From the NCBI RefSeq assembly GCF_051020955.1, contig NW_027476472.1:1-64000 (forward strand): a stretch of DNA of 64,000 nt, read 5' to 3'. The notes beneath the pieces are model-generated. The model was not told the DNA's origin and did not search any database. It saw only the letters and a list, made by a program, of their open reading frames with translations. Shown one piece after another: positions 26,476 to 39,906 of this stretch (its first letter is position 1; each line of letters opens with the position of its first letter). The position numbers were made by a program, and so were the translations under genes. Origin of the DNA: Megalopta genalis (Eukaryota; Arthropoda; Insecta; Hymenoptera; Halictidae).

Positions 26476-27360
26476 ATGGATTTGAAGCTAAGCCTTCTAC
26501 TTCGCATTGATTGGATCCGAAATCACGTGTTTTGCAAGGATTTGAAGCTATGCCTTCTACATCGCATTGATTGGAAGCTAAATCATGTGTTTCGCGTGGA
26601 TTTGTAGGTAACTCGTTTGTTTCGCATGCAGTTGAAGCTAAATCACGTCTTTCACAAGTATTTGAAGATGAACCATTTAAATCGCATGGCTTTGAACCTG
26701 AGCCTTCTACATCGCACTGATTTGCACCTAAATAATGCGTTTCGCATGCAGTTGAAGCAAAACCTTCTACATCCCATGGATTTGAAGCTAAATCATGTGT
26801 TTGGCATGGATTTGAAGCTAAACCTTCTACATCGCATTGATTTGCAGCTGAATCACGTGTTTCGCATGGACTTGAAGCTAGCTCGTTCGTTTCGCCTGCA
26901 TTTGAAACTATATCACTTATATCGCAAGTATTTGAAGCTCAATCATTTGTTTCGCATGGATTTGAAGTTAAACCTGCTACTTCGCATTGATTTGAAGCTA
27001 AATTACGTGTTTCGCGTGGATTTGAAGGTAACTCGTTGTTTCGCATGCAGTTGAAGCTAAATCATACATTTGACAAATATCTGAAGCTGAACCAGTAGAT
27101 TCGCATGGATTTGAATCTAAGTCTTCTACTTCGCACTGATTTGAAGCTAAATCATGTGTTTCGCGTGGATTCGGAGCTAACTCGTTTGCTTCGAATGCAG
27201 TTGAAGCTAAATCATGTATATCACAAGTATTTGAAGCGAAACCATTTGTTTCGCATGGATTTGATGCTCTGCCTTCTACTTCGCATCGATTTGACGCTAA
27301 ATATTGTTTTTCGAATGGATTTGAAGCTAACTCGCTTGTTTCGCATGCAGTTGTAGCTAA
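26476..27360. repeat. Diverged distant copy of the 928-bp HOR
   Basis: The unit order and several rare variants match the 928-bp HOR of 2.1-4.0 kb at an offset of about 24,358 bp. These include the unit GATTGGATCCGAAATC, the K-Q pair AGATGAACCATTT then CCTGAGCCTTC, the one-base-short ACTCGTTGTTTCGC near 27,030, and the unit GATTCGGAGC near 27,168. Substitutions are common, so this is an old relationship and not a recent copy. Confidence 0.75.
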
Positions 27361-28949
27361 ACCATGTTTATCACAAGTATCAGAAGCAAAACGATTTGTT
27401 TCGCAAGAATATGAAGCTAATCCATGTGTTTCGCATAAATTTGAATCTAAATCATGTGTTTCGCATGCATCTGAAGCTAACTCGACTATTCCGCCTGCAT
27501 TTGAAGCTATATCACTTATATCGCAAGTATTTGAAGCTACATCATTTGATTCGCATGGATTTGAAGCTAAACCTTCTACATCGCATTGATTTGAAGCTGA
27601 ATCATGTGTTTCGCATGGATTTAAAGCTATCTCGTTTGTTTCGCATGCAGTTGTAGCTAAATAATGTATATCACAAGTAATTGCAGCTAAACCACTTGTT
27701 TCGCATGGATTTGAAGCTGAACCTTCTACTTCGCATTGATTTGAAGCTACTTCATTTGTTTCACATGGAATTGTAGCTACCTCGTTTGTTCCTCCTGCTT
27801 TTGAAGCTATATCACTTTTATCGCATGGATTTGAAGCTGAACCTACTACATCGCTTTGATTTGAAGCTACATCATTTGTTTCGCATGGAATTGAAGCTAC
27901 CTCGTTAGTTCCTCCAGCTTTTGAAGCTATATCACTTATATCGCAAGTATTTGAAGCTAAATCATATGTGTCGCATTGATTTGCAGCTTAATCGTGTGTT
28001 TCGCATGGATTTGAAGCTAACTCGTGTCATTAGTCTGCACTTGAAGCTATATCACTTATACCCCAAGTGTTTGAAGCTAAATCATTTGCTTAGCATGGAT
28101 TTGAAGCTAAACCTTCTACTTCGTATTGATTTGAAGCTAAATCGTTTGTTTCGCATGGATTTGAAGCTAACTGGTTCATTGCCCATGCAGTTAAATCTAA
28201 ATAACGTATATCACAAGTATTTGTAGCTAAACCATTTGTTTCGCATGGATTTGAAGCTAAATCTTTTGTCTCGCATGAATTTGAAGCTAAGCTTTCTACT
28301 TCGTATTGATTTGAAGCTAAATCATGTGTTTCGCTTGGATTTGAATCTAACTCGTTTGTTTCTCATGCAGTTGAAGCTGATTCATGTATATCACAAGTAT
28401 TTTAAGCCAAACCATTTGTTTCGCATGGATTTGAAGCTAAGCCTTCTACTTCGCATTGATTTGAAGCTAAATCATTTGTTTCACATGGAATTGAAGCTAC
28501 CTCGTTTGTTCCTCCAGCTCTTGAAGCTATATCACTTATATCGCAAGTATTTGAAGCTAAATCATATGTGACGCATGGATTTGAAGCTAAACCTTCTACA
28601 TCGCATTGATTTGAAGCTAAATCATGTGTTTCGTATGGATTTGAAGCTAACTCGTTCGTTTCGCCTGCATCTGAAGCTATATCCCTTATATCGCAAGTAT
28701 TTGAAGATAAATCATTTGTTTCGCGCAGATTTGAAGCTAAACCTTTTACATCGCATTGATTTGAAGATAAATCATGTGTTTCGCTTGGATTTGAAGGTAA
28801 ATCATGTGTTTCGCATGGATATGAAGCTAACTCGTTTGTGTCGCCTGCATTTGAAGCTATATCATTTATATCGCAAGTATTTGATGCTCAATCAGTTGTG
28901 TCGCATGGATTTGAAGATAAGCTTTCTACTTCGTATTGATATGAAGCTA
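27361..28949. repeat. Mixed units between HOR domains
   Basis: No gene is present. It contains a module at about 27,970-28,230 related to the 1,904/2,986-bp HORs (GTGTCATTAGTCTGC, then CTTATACCCCAAGTG, then TTGCTTAGCATGG). A module at about 28,320-28,570 recurs at 33,000-33,247 at an offset of 4,676 bp. The stretch is a patchwork of modules seen in neighbouring domains. Confidence 0.72.
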
Positions 28950-31017
28950 AATCATGTGTTTCGCATGGATTTGAAGCTATCTCGTTTGTTTCGCATGCAG
29001 TTGTAGCTAAATAATGTATATCACAAGTAATTGCAGGTAAACCACTTGTTTCGCATGGATTTGAAGCTAAACCTCCTACATCGCATTGATTTGCAGCTAA
29101 ATCATGTGTGTCGCATGGATTTGAAGCTAACTCGTTCATTTCGCCTGCAGTTGAATCTACATCACTTATATCGCAAGTATTTGAAGCTAAATCATGTGTT
29201 TCGCTTGGATTTGATGCTAACCTTCTACATCGCATTGATTTGCAGCTAAATAATGTGTTTCGCATGGATTTGAAGCTAAGCCTTCTACATGCCATGGATT
29301 TGAAGCTAAATCATGTGTTTGGTTTGGATTTGAAGCTAAACCTTCTACATCGCATTGATTTGCAGCTGAATCATGTGTTTGGCATGGATTTGAAGCTAAC
29401 TCGTTCGTTTCGCCTGTATTTGAAGCTAGATCACTTATATCGCAAGTATTTGAAGCTAAATCATTTGTTTCGCGCAGATTTGAAGCTAAACCTTTTACAT
29501 CGCATTGATTTGAAGATAAATCATGTGTTTCGCATGGATTTGAATCTAAATCATGTGTTTCGCATGGATATGAAGCTAACTCGTTTGTGTCGCCTGCATT
29601 TGAAGCTATATCATTTATATCGCAAGTATTTGATGCTCAATCAGTTGTGTCGCATGGATTTGAAGCTAAGCTTTCTACTTCGAATTGATTTGAAGATAAA
29701 TCATGTGTTTCGCTTGGATTTGAAGCTAACTCGTTTTTTTTCCTGCTTTTGAACCTACTTCATTTATATCGCAAGTATTTGAAGCTAAATCATATGTGTC
29801 GCATGGATTTGAAGCTGAACCTTCTACATCGCATTGATTTGAAGTTAAATCTTGGGTATCGTATGGATTTGAAGCTAAACCTTCTACTGCGCATTGATTT
29901 GAAGCTAAATCATTTGTTTCACATGGAATTGAAGCTACCTCGTTTGTTCCTCCAGCTTTTGAAGCTATATCACTTATATCGCAAGTATTTGAAGCTAAAC
30001 GATTTGTTACGCATGGATTTGAAGCTAAATCTTTCGTTTCGCATGAATTTGAAGCTAAGCCTTCTACTTCGTATTGATTTGAAGCTAAATCATGTGTTTC
30101 GTATGGATTTGAAGCTAACTCGCTCGTTTCGCCTGCATCTGAAGCTATATCCCTTATATCGCAAGTATTTGAAGCTAAATCATTTGTTTCGCGCAAATTT
30201 GAAGCTAAACCTTTTACATCGCCTTGATTTGAAGATAAATCATGTGTTCCGCTTGGATTTGATGTTAAATCATGTGTTTCGCATGGATATGAAGCTAACT
30301 CGTTTGTGTCGCCTGCATTTGAAGCTATATCATTTATATCGCAAGTATTTGATGCTCAATCAGTTGTGTCGCATGGATTAGAAGCTAAGCTTTCTACTTC
30401 GAATTGATATGAAGCTAAATCATTTGGTTCGCATGGATTTGAAGCTAACTCGTTTTTTTTCCTGCTTTTGAACCTACTTCATTTATATCGCAAGTATTTG
30501 AAGCTAAATCATATGTGTCGCATGGATTTGAAGCTGAACCTTCTACATCGCATTGATTTGAAATTAAATCTTGGGTATCGTATGGATTTGAAGCTAAACC
30601 TTCTACATCGCATTGATTTGAAGCTAAATCATGTGTTTCGCATGGATCTGAATCTAACTCGTTCGTTTCGCATGCAGTTGTAGCTTAATAATGTATATCG
30701 CAAGTATTTGTAGCTAAACCATTTGTTTCGCATGGATTTGAAGCTAAGCCTTCTACTTCGCATTGATTTGAAGCTAAATCATGTGTTTCGCATGGATTTG
30801 AAGCTAACTCGTTTGTTTCGCATGGGTTTTGATGCTAAGCCTCCTAGAACGCCCTGATTTGAAGCTGAATCACGTCTTTCGCATGGATTTGAAGCTAACT
30901 CGTTTTTTCCGCCTGCATTTGAAGCTATATCATGTATATCACAAGTATTTGAAGCTACATCATTTGATTCGCATGGATTTGAAGCTAAACCTTCTACATC
31001 GCATTGATTTGGAGCTA
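28950..31017. repeat. 2,068-bp HOR, copy 1
   Basis: This copy aligns to the next copy at a constant offset of 2,068 bp. It contains an internal recurrence at 719 bp (about 29,710 and 30,430), each marked by a 29-bp A unit with an eight-T run (ACTCG, T8, CCTGCT). It also contains a one-base-short unit (GCTAACCTTCTAC) near 29,215. Its last ~86 bp (about 30,932-31,017) are not repeated in copy 2. Confidence 0.88.
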
Positions 31018-32999
31018 AATCATGTGTTTCGCATGGATTTAAAGCTATCTCGTTTGTTTCGCATGCAGTTGTAGCTAAATAATGTATATCACAAATAATT
31101 GCAGGTAAACCACTTGTTTCGCATGGATTTGAAGCTAAACCTCCTACATCGCATTGATTTGCAGCTAAATCATGTGTGTCGCATGGATTTGAAGCTAACT
31201 CGTTCATTTCGCCTGCAGTTGAATCTACATCACTTATATCGCAAGTATTTGAAGCTAAATCATGTGTTTCGCTTGGATTTGATGCTAACCATCTATATCG
31301 CATTGATTTGCAGCTAAATAATGTGTTTCGCATGGATTTGAAGCTAAGCCTTCTACATGCCATGGATTTGAAGCTAAATCATGTGTTTGGTTTGGATTTG
31401 AAGCTAAACCTTCTACATCGCATTGATTTGCAGCTGAATCATGTGTTTGGCATGGATTTGAAGCTAACTCGTTCGTTTCGCCTGTATTTGAAGCTAGATC
31501 ACTTATATCGCAAGTATTTGAAGCTAAATCATTTGTTTCGCGCAGATTTGAAGCTAAACCTTTTATATCGCATTGATTTGAAGATAAATCATGTGTTTCG
31601 CATGGATTTGAATCTAAATCATGTGTTTCGCATGGATATGAAGCTAACTCGTTTGTGTCGCCTGCATTTGAAGCTATATCATTTATATCGCAAGTATTTG
31701 ATGCTCAATCAGTTGTGTCGCATGGATTTGAAGCTAAGCTTTCTACTTCGAATTGATTTGAAGCTAAATCATGTGTTTCGCTTGGATTTGAAGCTAACTC
31801 GTTTTTTTTCCTGCTTTTGAACCTACTTCATTTATATCGCAAGTATTTGAAGCTAAATCATACGTGTCGCATGGATTTGAAGCTGAACCTTCTACATCGC
31901 ATTGATTTGAAGTTAAATCTTGGGTATCGTATGGATTTGAAGCTAAACCTTCTACTGCGCATTGATTTGAAGCTAAATCATTTGTTTCACATGGAATTGA
32001 AGCTACCTCGTTTGTTCCTCCAGCTTTTGAAGCTATATCACTTATATCGCAAGTATTTGAAGCTAAAGGATTTGTTACGCATGGATTTGAAGCTAAATCT
32101 TTCGTTTCGCATGAATTTGAAGCTAAGCCTTCTACTTCGTATTGATTTGAAGCTAAATCATGTGTTTCGTATGGATTTGAAGCTAACTCGTTCGTTTCGC
32201 CTGCATCTGAAGCTATATCCCTTATATCGCAAGTATTTGAAGCTAAATCATTTGTTTCGCGCAGATTTGAAGCTAAACCTTTTACATCGCCTTGATTTGA
32301 AGATAAATCATGTGTTCCGCTTGGATTTGATGTTAAATCATGTGTTTCGCATGGATATGAAGCTAACTCGTTTGTGTCGCCTGCATTTGAAGCTATATCA
32401 TTTATATCGCAAGTATTTGATGCTCAATCAGTTGTGTCACATGGATTAGAAGCTAAGCTTTCTACTTCGAATTGATATGAAGCTAAATCATTTGGTTCGC
32501 ATGGATTTGAAGCTAACTCGTTTTTTTTCCTGCTTTTGAACCTACTTCATTTATATCGCAAGTATTTGAAGCTAAATCATATGTGTCGCATGGATTTGAA
32601 GCTGAACCTTCTACATCGCATTGATTTGAAATTAAATCTTGGGTATCGTATGGATTTGAAGCTAAACCTTCTACATCGCATTGATTTGAAGCTAAATCAT
32701 GTGTTTCGCATGGATCTGAATCTAACTCGTTCGTTTCGCATGCAGTTGTAGCTTAATAATGTATATCGCAAGTATTTGTAGCTAAACCATTTGTTTCGCA
32801 TGGATTTGAAGCTAAGCCTTCTACTTCGCATTGATTTGAAGCTAAATCATGTGTTTCGCATGGATTTGAAGCTAACTCGTTTGTTTCGCATGGGTTTTGA
32901 TGCTAAGCCTCCTAGAACGCCCTGATTTGAAGCTGAATCACGTCTTTCGCATGGATTTGAAGCTAACTCGTTTTTTCCGCCTGCATTTGAAGCTATATC
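31018..32999. repeat. 2,068-bp HOR, copy 2 (truncated)
   Basis: This copy matches copy 1 with about eight single-base differences seen by eye, for example near 31,286, 31,562, 31,858, 32,069 and 32,437. At about 32,999 it switches to the GTTTCTCATGCAG module shared with 28.32 kb. The switch falls inside a 30-mer at equivalent positions, as expected for unequal exchange between related units. Confidence 0.88.
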
Positions 33000-34090
33000 A
33001 TGTGTTTCGCTTGGATTTGAATCTAACTCGTTTGTTTCTCATGCAGTTGAAGCTGATTCATGTATATCACAAGTATTTTAAGCCAAACCATTTGTTTCGC
33101 ATGGATTTGAAGCTAAGCCTTCTACTTCGCATTGATTTGAAGCTAAATCATTTGTTTCACATGGAATTGAAGCTACCTCGTTTGTTCCTCCAGCTCTTGA
33201 AGCTATATCACTTATATCGCAAGTATTTGAAGCTAAATCATATGTGACGCATGGATTTGAAGCTGAACCTTCTACATCGCATTGATTTGAGGCTAAATCT
33301 TGTGTATTGCATGGATTTGAAGCTAAACCTTCTACATCGCATTGATTTGAAGCTAAATCATGTGTTTCGTATGGATTTGAAGCTAACTCGTTCGTTTCGC
33401 CTGCATCTGAAGCTATATCCCTTATATCGCAAGTATTTGAAGATAAATCATTTGTTTCGCGCAGATTTGAAGCGAAACCTTTTACATCGCATTGATTTGA
33501 AGATAAATCATGTGTTTCGCTTGGATTTGAAGATAAATCAAGTGTTTCGCATGGATATGAAGCTAACTCGTTTGTTTGGCCAGCATTTGAAGCTATATCT
33601 TTTACATCGCAAGTATTTGAAAGTTACTCATTTATTTTGCATGGAGTTGAATCTAAGCCTTCATCCACGCATTGATATGAAGCTAAATCATGTGTTTCGC
33701 TTGGATTTGAATCTAACTCGTTTGTTAATCTTGCAGTTGAAGCTGATTCATGTATATCACAAGTATTTTAAGCCAAACCATTTGTTTCGCATGGATTTGA
33801 AGCCAAGCCTTTTACTTCGCATTGATTTGAAGCTAAATCATTTGTTTCGCATGGAATTGAAGCTACCTCGTTTGTTCCTCCTGCTTTTGAAGCTATATCA
33901 CTTTTATCGCATGGATTTGAAGCTGAACCTACTACATCGCTTTGATTTGAAGCTAAATCTAGTGTATCGCATGGATTTGAAGCTAAACCTCCTACATCGC
34001 ATTGATTTGCAGCTAAATCATGTGTTTCGCATAGATTTGAATCTAACTCGTTCGTTTCGCATGCAGTTGTAGCTTAATAATGTATATCGC
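33000..34090. repeat. Patchwork of earlier modules
   Basis: No gene is present. Bases 33,000-33,247 match 28,320-28,571. About 33,340-33,560 resembles the 12.66-12.86 kb units. From about 33,560 it joins the GTTTGGCCAGCA module to relatives of 7.56-7.83 kb. Bases 33,880-34,015 are related to 18.96 kb. Each switch occurs between units of the same class, so the pentamer order is mostly preserved across the joins. Confidence 0.72.
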
Positions 34091-37000
34091 AAGTATTTGT
34101 AGCTAAACCATTTGTTTCGCATGGAATTGAAGCTAAACCTTCTAAATCGCATTGATTTGAAGCTAAATCATGTGTTTCGCATGGATTTGAATCTAACTCG
34201 TTCGTTTCGCATGCAGTTGTAGCTTAATAATGTATATCGCAAATATTTGTAGCTAAACCATTTGTTTCGCATGGAATTGAAGCTGAGAATTCTACTTCGC
34301 ATTGATTTGAAGCTAAATCATATGTTTCTCGTGGATTTGAAGGTAACTCGTTTGTTTCGCATGCAGTTGAAGCTTAATCATGTCTTTCACAACTATTTTA
34401 AGATGAACCATTTGAATCGCATGGCTTTGAACCTGAGCCTTCTACTTCGCACTGATGTACACCTAAATAATGTGTTTCGCATGGATTTGAAGCTAACTCG
34501 TTTGTTTCGCATGCAGTTGTAGCTAAATCATGTCTTTCACAAGTATTTGAAGATAAACCATTTGAATCGCATTGATTTAAACCTGAGCCTTCTACTTCGC
34601 ACTGATTTGCAGCTAAATAATGCGTTTCGCATGGATTTGAAGCTAAACCTTCTACATCCCATGGATTTGAAGCTAAATCATGTGTTTGGTTTGGATTTGA
34701 AGCTAAACCTTCTACATCGCATTCATTTGCAGCTGAATCATGTGTTTGGCATGGATTTGAAGCTAACTCGTTTGTTTCGCCTGTATTTGAAGCTAGATCA
34801 CTTATATCGCAAGTATTTGAAGCTAAATCATTTGTATCGCGCAGATTTGAAGCTAAACCTTTTACATCGTATTGATTTGAAGATAAATCATGTGTTTCGC
34901 TTGGATTTGAAGCTAATTCATGTGTTTCGCATGGATATGAAGCTAACTCGTTTTTGTCGCCTGCATTTGAAGCTATATCATTTATATCGCAAGTATTTGA
35001 TGCTCAATCAGTTGTGTCGCATGGATTTGAAGCTAAGCTTTCTACTTCGAATTGATATGAAACTAAATCGTGTGTTTCGCATGGATTTGAATCTAACTCG
35101 TTCGTTTCGCATGCAGTTGTAGCTTAATAATGTATATCGCAAGTATTTGTAGCTAAACCATTTGTTTCGCATGGAATTGAAGCTAAGAATTCTACTTCGC
35201 ATTGATTTGAAGCTAAATCATTTGTTTCACATGGAATTGATGCTACCTCGTTTGTTCATCCAGCTTTTGAAGCTATATCACTTATATCGCAAGTATTTGA
35301 AGCTAAATCATGTGTTTCGCTTGGATTTGAAGCAAACCTTCTACATCGCACTGATGTACACCTAAATAATGTGTTTCGCATGGATTTGAAGCTAACTCGT
35401 TTGTTTCGCATGCAGTTGTAGCTAAATCATGTCTTTCACAAGTATTTGAAGATAAACCAGTTGAATCGCATTGATTTAAACCTGAGCCTTCTACTTCGCA
35501 CTGATTCGCAGCTAAATAATGCGTTTCGCATGGATTTGAAGCTAAACCTTCTACATCCCATGGATTTGAAGCTAAATCATGTGTATGGTTTGGATTTGAA
35601 GCTAAACCTTCTACATCGCATTGATTTGCAGCTGAATCATGTGTTTGGCATGGATTTGAAGCTAACTCGTTTGTTTCGCCTGTATTTGAAGCTAGATCAC
35701 TTATATCGCAAGTATTTGAAGCTAAATCAGTTGTGTCGCATGGATTTGAAGCTAAGCTTTCTACTTCGAATTGATATGAAGCTAAATCATGTGTTTCGCT
35801 TGGATTTGAAGCTAACTCGTTTTTTTTCCTGCTTTTGAACCTACTTCATTTATATCGCAAGTATTTGAAGCTAAATCATATGTGTCGCATGGATTTGAAG
35901 CTGAACCTTCTACATCGCATTGATTTGAAGTTAAATCTTGGGTATCGTATGGATTTGAAGCTAAACCTTCTATATCGCATTGATTTGAAGCTAAATCATG
36001 TGTTTCGCATGGATTTGAATCTAACTCGTTCGTTTCGCATGCAGTTGTAGCTTAATAATGTATATCGCAAGTATTTGTAGCTAAACCATTTGTTTCGCAT
36101 GGATTTGAAGCTAAGCCTTCTACTTCGCATTGATTTGAAGCTAAATCATTTGTTTCACATGGAATTGAAGCTACCTCGTTTGTTCATCCAGCTTTTGACG
36201 CTATATCACTTATATCGCAAGTATTTGAAGCTAAATCATTTGATTCGCATGGATTTGAAGCTAAACCTTCTACATCGCATTGATTTGAAGCTAAATCATG
36301 TGTTTCGCATGGATTTGAAGCTATCTCGTTTGTTTCGCATGCAGTTGTAGCTAAATAATGTATATCACAAGTAATTGCAGCTAAACCAATTGTTTCGCAT
36401 GGATTTGAAGCTAAACCTTCAACTTCGCATTGATTTGAAGCTAAATCATTTGATCGCATGGAATTGTAGCTACCTCGTTTGTTCCTCCTGCTTTTGAAGC
36501 TATATCACTTTTATCGCATGGATTTGAAGCTGAACCTACTACATCGCTTTGATTTGAAGCTAAATCTAGTGTATCGCATGGATTTCAAGGTAAACCTCCT
36601 ACATCGCATTGATTTGCAGCTAAATCATGTGTTTCGCATGGATTTGAAGCTAACTCGTTCGTTTCGCCTGTATTTGAAGCTAGATCACTTATATCGCAAG
36701 TATTTGAAGCTGAGTCATATGTGTCGCATGGATTTGGAGCTAAACCTTCTACATCGCATTGATTTGAAGCTAAATCATGTGTTTCGCATGGATTTGAATC
36801 TAACTCGTTCGTTTCGCATGCAGTTGTAGCTTAATAATGTATATCGCAAGTATTTGTAGCTAAACCATTTGTTTCGCATGGAATTGAAGCTAAGAATTCT
36901 ACTTCGCATTGATTTGAAGCTAAATCATTTGTTTCACATGGAATTGATGCTACCTCGTTTGTTCATCCAGCTTTTGAAGCTATATCACTTATATCGCAAG

Positions 37001-39906
37001 TATTTGAGGCTAAATCATGTGTTTCGCTTGGATTTGAAGCTAACCTTCTACATCGCATTGATTTGAAGCTAAATCATATGTTTCTCGTGGATTTGAAGGT
37101 AACTCGTTTGTTTCGCATGCAGTTGAAGCTTAATCATGTCTTTCACAACTATTTTAAGATGAACCATTTGAATCGCATGGCTTTGAACCTGAGCCTTCTA
37201 CTTCGCACTGATGTACACCTAAATAATGTGTTTCGCATGGATTTGAAGCTAACTCGTTTGTTTCGCATGCAGTTGTAGCTAAATCATGTCTTTCACAAGT
37301 ATTTGAAGATAAACCATTTGAATCGCATTGATTTAAACCTGAGCCTTCTACTTCGCACTGATTTGCAGCTAAATAATGCGTTTCGCATGGATTTGAAGCT
37401 AAACCTTCTACATCCCATGGATTTGAAGCTAAATCATGTGTTTGGTTTGGATTTGAAGCTAAACCTTCTACATCGCATTCATTTGCAGCTGAATCATGTG
37501 TTTGGCATGGATTTGAAGCTAACTCGTTTGTTTCGCCTGTATTTGAAGCTAGATCACTTATATCGCAAGTATTTGAAGCTAAATCATTTGTATCGCGCAG
37601 ATTTGAAGCTAAACCTTTTACATCGCATTGATTTGAAGATAAATCATGTGTTTCGCTTGGATTTGAAGCTAATTCATGTGTTTCGCATGGATATGAAGCT
37701 AACTCGTTTTTGTCGCCTGCATTTGAAGCTATATCATTTATATCGCAAGTATTTGATGCTCAATCAGTTGTGTCGCATGGATTTGAAGCTAAGCTTTCTA
37801 CTTCGAATTGATATGAAACTAAATCATGTGTTTCGCATGGATTTGAATCTAACTCGTTCGTTTCGCATGCAGTTGTAGCTTAATAATGTATATCGCAAGT
37901 ATTTGTAGCTAAACCATTTGTTTCGCATGGAATTGAAGCTAAGAATTCTACTTCGCATTGATTTGAAGCTAAATCATTTGTTTCACATGGAATTGATGCT
38001 ACCTCGTTTGTTCATCCAGCTTTTGAAGCTATATCACTTATATCGCAAGTATTTGAAGCTAAATCATGTGTTTCGCTTGGATTTGAAGCTAACCTTCTAC
38101 ATCGCATTGATTTGAAGCTAAATCATATGTTTCTCGTGGAATTGAAAGTAACTCGTTTGTTTCGCATGCAGTTGAAGCTTAATCATGGCATTCACAACTA
38201 TTTTAAGATGAACCATTTGAATCGCATAGCTTTGAACCTGAGCCTTCTACTTCGCACTGATGTACACCTAAATAATGTGTTTCGCATGGATTTGAAGCTA
38301 ACTCGTTTGTTTCGCATGCAGTTGTAGCTAAATCATGTCTTTCACAAGTATTTGAAGATAAACCATTTGAATCGCATTGATTTAAACCTGAGCCTTCTAC
38401 TTCGCACTGATTCGCAGCTAAATAATGCGTTTCGCATGGATTTGAAGCTAAACCTTCTACATCCCATGGATTTGAAGCTAAGTCATGTGTTTGGTTTGGA
38501 TTTGAAGCTAAACCTTCTACATCGCATTGATTTGCAGCTGAATCATGTGTTTGGCATGGATTTGAAGCTAACTCGTTTGTTTCGCCTGTATTTGAAGCTA
38601 GATCACTTATATCGCAAGTATTTGAAGCTAAATCAGTTGTGTCGCATGGATTTGAAGCTAAGCTTTCTACTTCGAATTGATATGAAGCTAAATCATGTGT
38701 TTCGCTTGGATTTGAAGCTAACTCGTTTTTTTTCCTGCTTTTGAACCTACTTCATTTATATCGCAAGTATTTGAAGCTAAATCATATGTGTCGCATGGAT
38801 TTGAAGCTGAACCTTCTACATCGCATTGATTTGAAGTTAAATCTTGGGTATCGTATGGATTTGAAGCTAAACCTTCTATATCGCATTGATTTGAAGCTAA
38901 ATCATGTGTTTCGCATGGATTTGAATCTAACTCGTTCGTTTCGCATGCAGTTGTAGCTTAATAATGTATATCGCAAGTATTTGTAGCTAAACCATTTGTT
39001 TCGCATGGATTTGAAGCTAAGCCTTCTACTTCGCATTGATTTGAAGCTAAATCATTTGTTTCACATGGAATTGAAGCTACCTCGTTTGTTCATCCAGCTT
39101 TTGACGCTATATCACTTATATCGCAAGTATTTGAAGCTAAATCATTTGATTCGCATGGATTTGAAGCTAAACCTTCTACATCGCATTGATTTGAAGCTAA
39201 ATCATGTGTTTCGCATGGAATTGTAGCTACCTCGTTTGTTCCTCCTGCTTTTGAAGCTATATCACTTATATCGCATGGATTTGAAGCTGAACCTACTACA
39301 TCGCATTCATTTGAAGCTAAATCATGTGTATCGCATGGGCTTGAAGCTAAACCTTCTACATCGCATTGATTTGAAGCTAAATCATGTGTTTCGCATGGAT
39401 TTGAATCTAACTCGTTCGTTTCGCATGCAGTTGTAGCTTAATAATGTATATCGCAAGTATTTGTAGCTAAACCATTTGTTTCGCATGGAATTGAAGCTAA
39501 GAATTCTACTTCGCATTGATTTGAAGCTAAATCATTTGTTTCACATGGAATTGATGCTTCCTCGTTTGTTCATCCAGCTTTTGAAGCTATATCACTTATA
39601 TCGCAAGTATTTGAAGCTAAATCGTGTGTTTCGCTTGGATTTGAAGCTAACCTTCTACATCGCATTGATTTGAATCTAAATCATATGTTTCTCGTGGATT
39701 TGAAAGTAACTCGTTTGTTTCGCATGCAGTTGAAGCTTAATCATGTCTTTCACAACTATTTTAAGATGAACCATTTGAATCGCATGGCTTTGAACCTGAG
39801 CCTTCTACTTCGCACTGATGTACACCTAAATAATGTGTTTCGCATGGATTTGAAGCTAACTCGTTTGTTTCGCATGCAGTTGTAGCTAAATCATGTCTTT
39901 CACAAG
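34091..39906. repeat. Mosaic HOR domain with 1,049-, 1,558-, 2,756- and 2,906-bp recurrences
   Basis: No gene is present. About 34,300-35,220 recurs at 37,060-37,980 (offset 2,756). About 35,446-36,350 recurs at 38,352-39,220 (offset 2,906). About 36,850-37,290 recurs at 37,900-38,340 (offset 1,049) and again at about 39,460-39,890 (offset 1,558 from the previous one). A Q-unit variant carrying GAATTC marks the modules at 34,287, 35,187, 36,894, 37,943 and 39,501. The 29-bp unit GCTAACCTTCTAC marks the same modules near 37,040, 38,090 and 39,648. No single period explains the domain. Confidence 0.8.
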
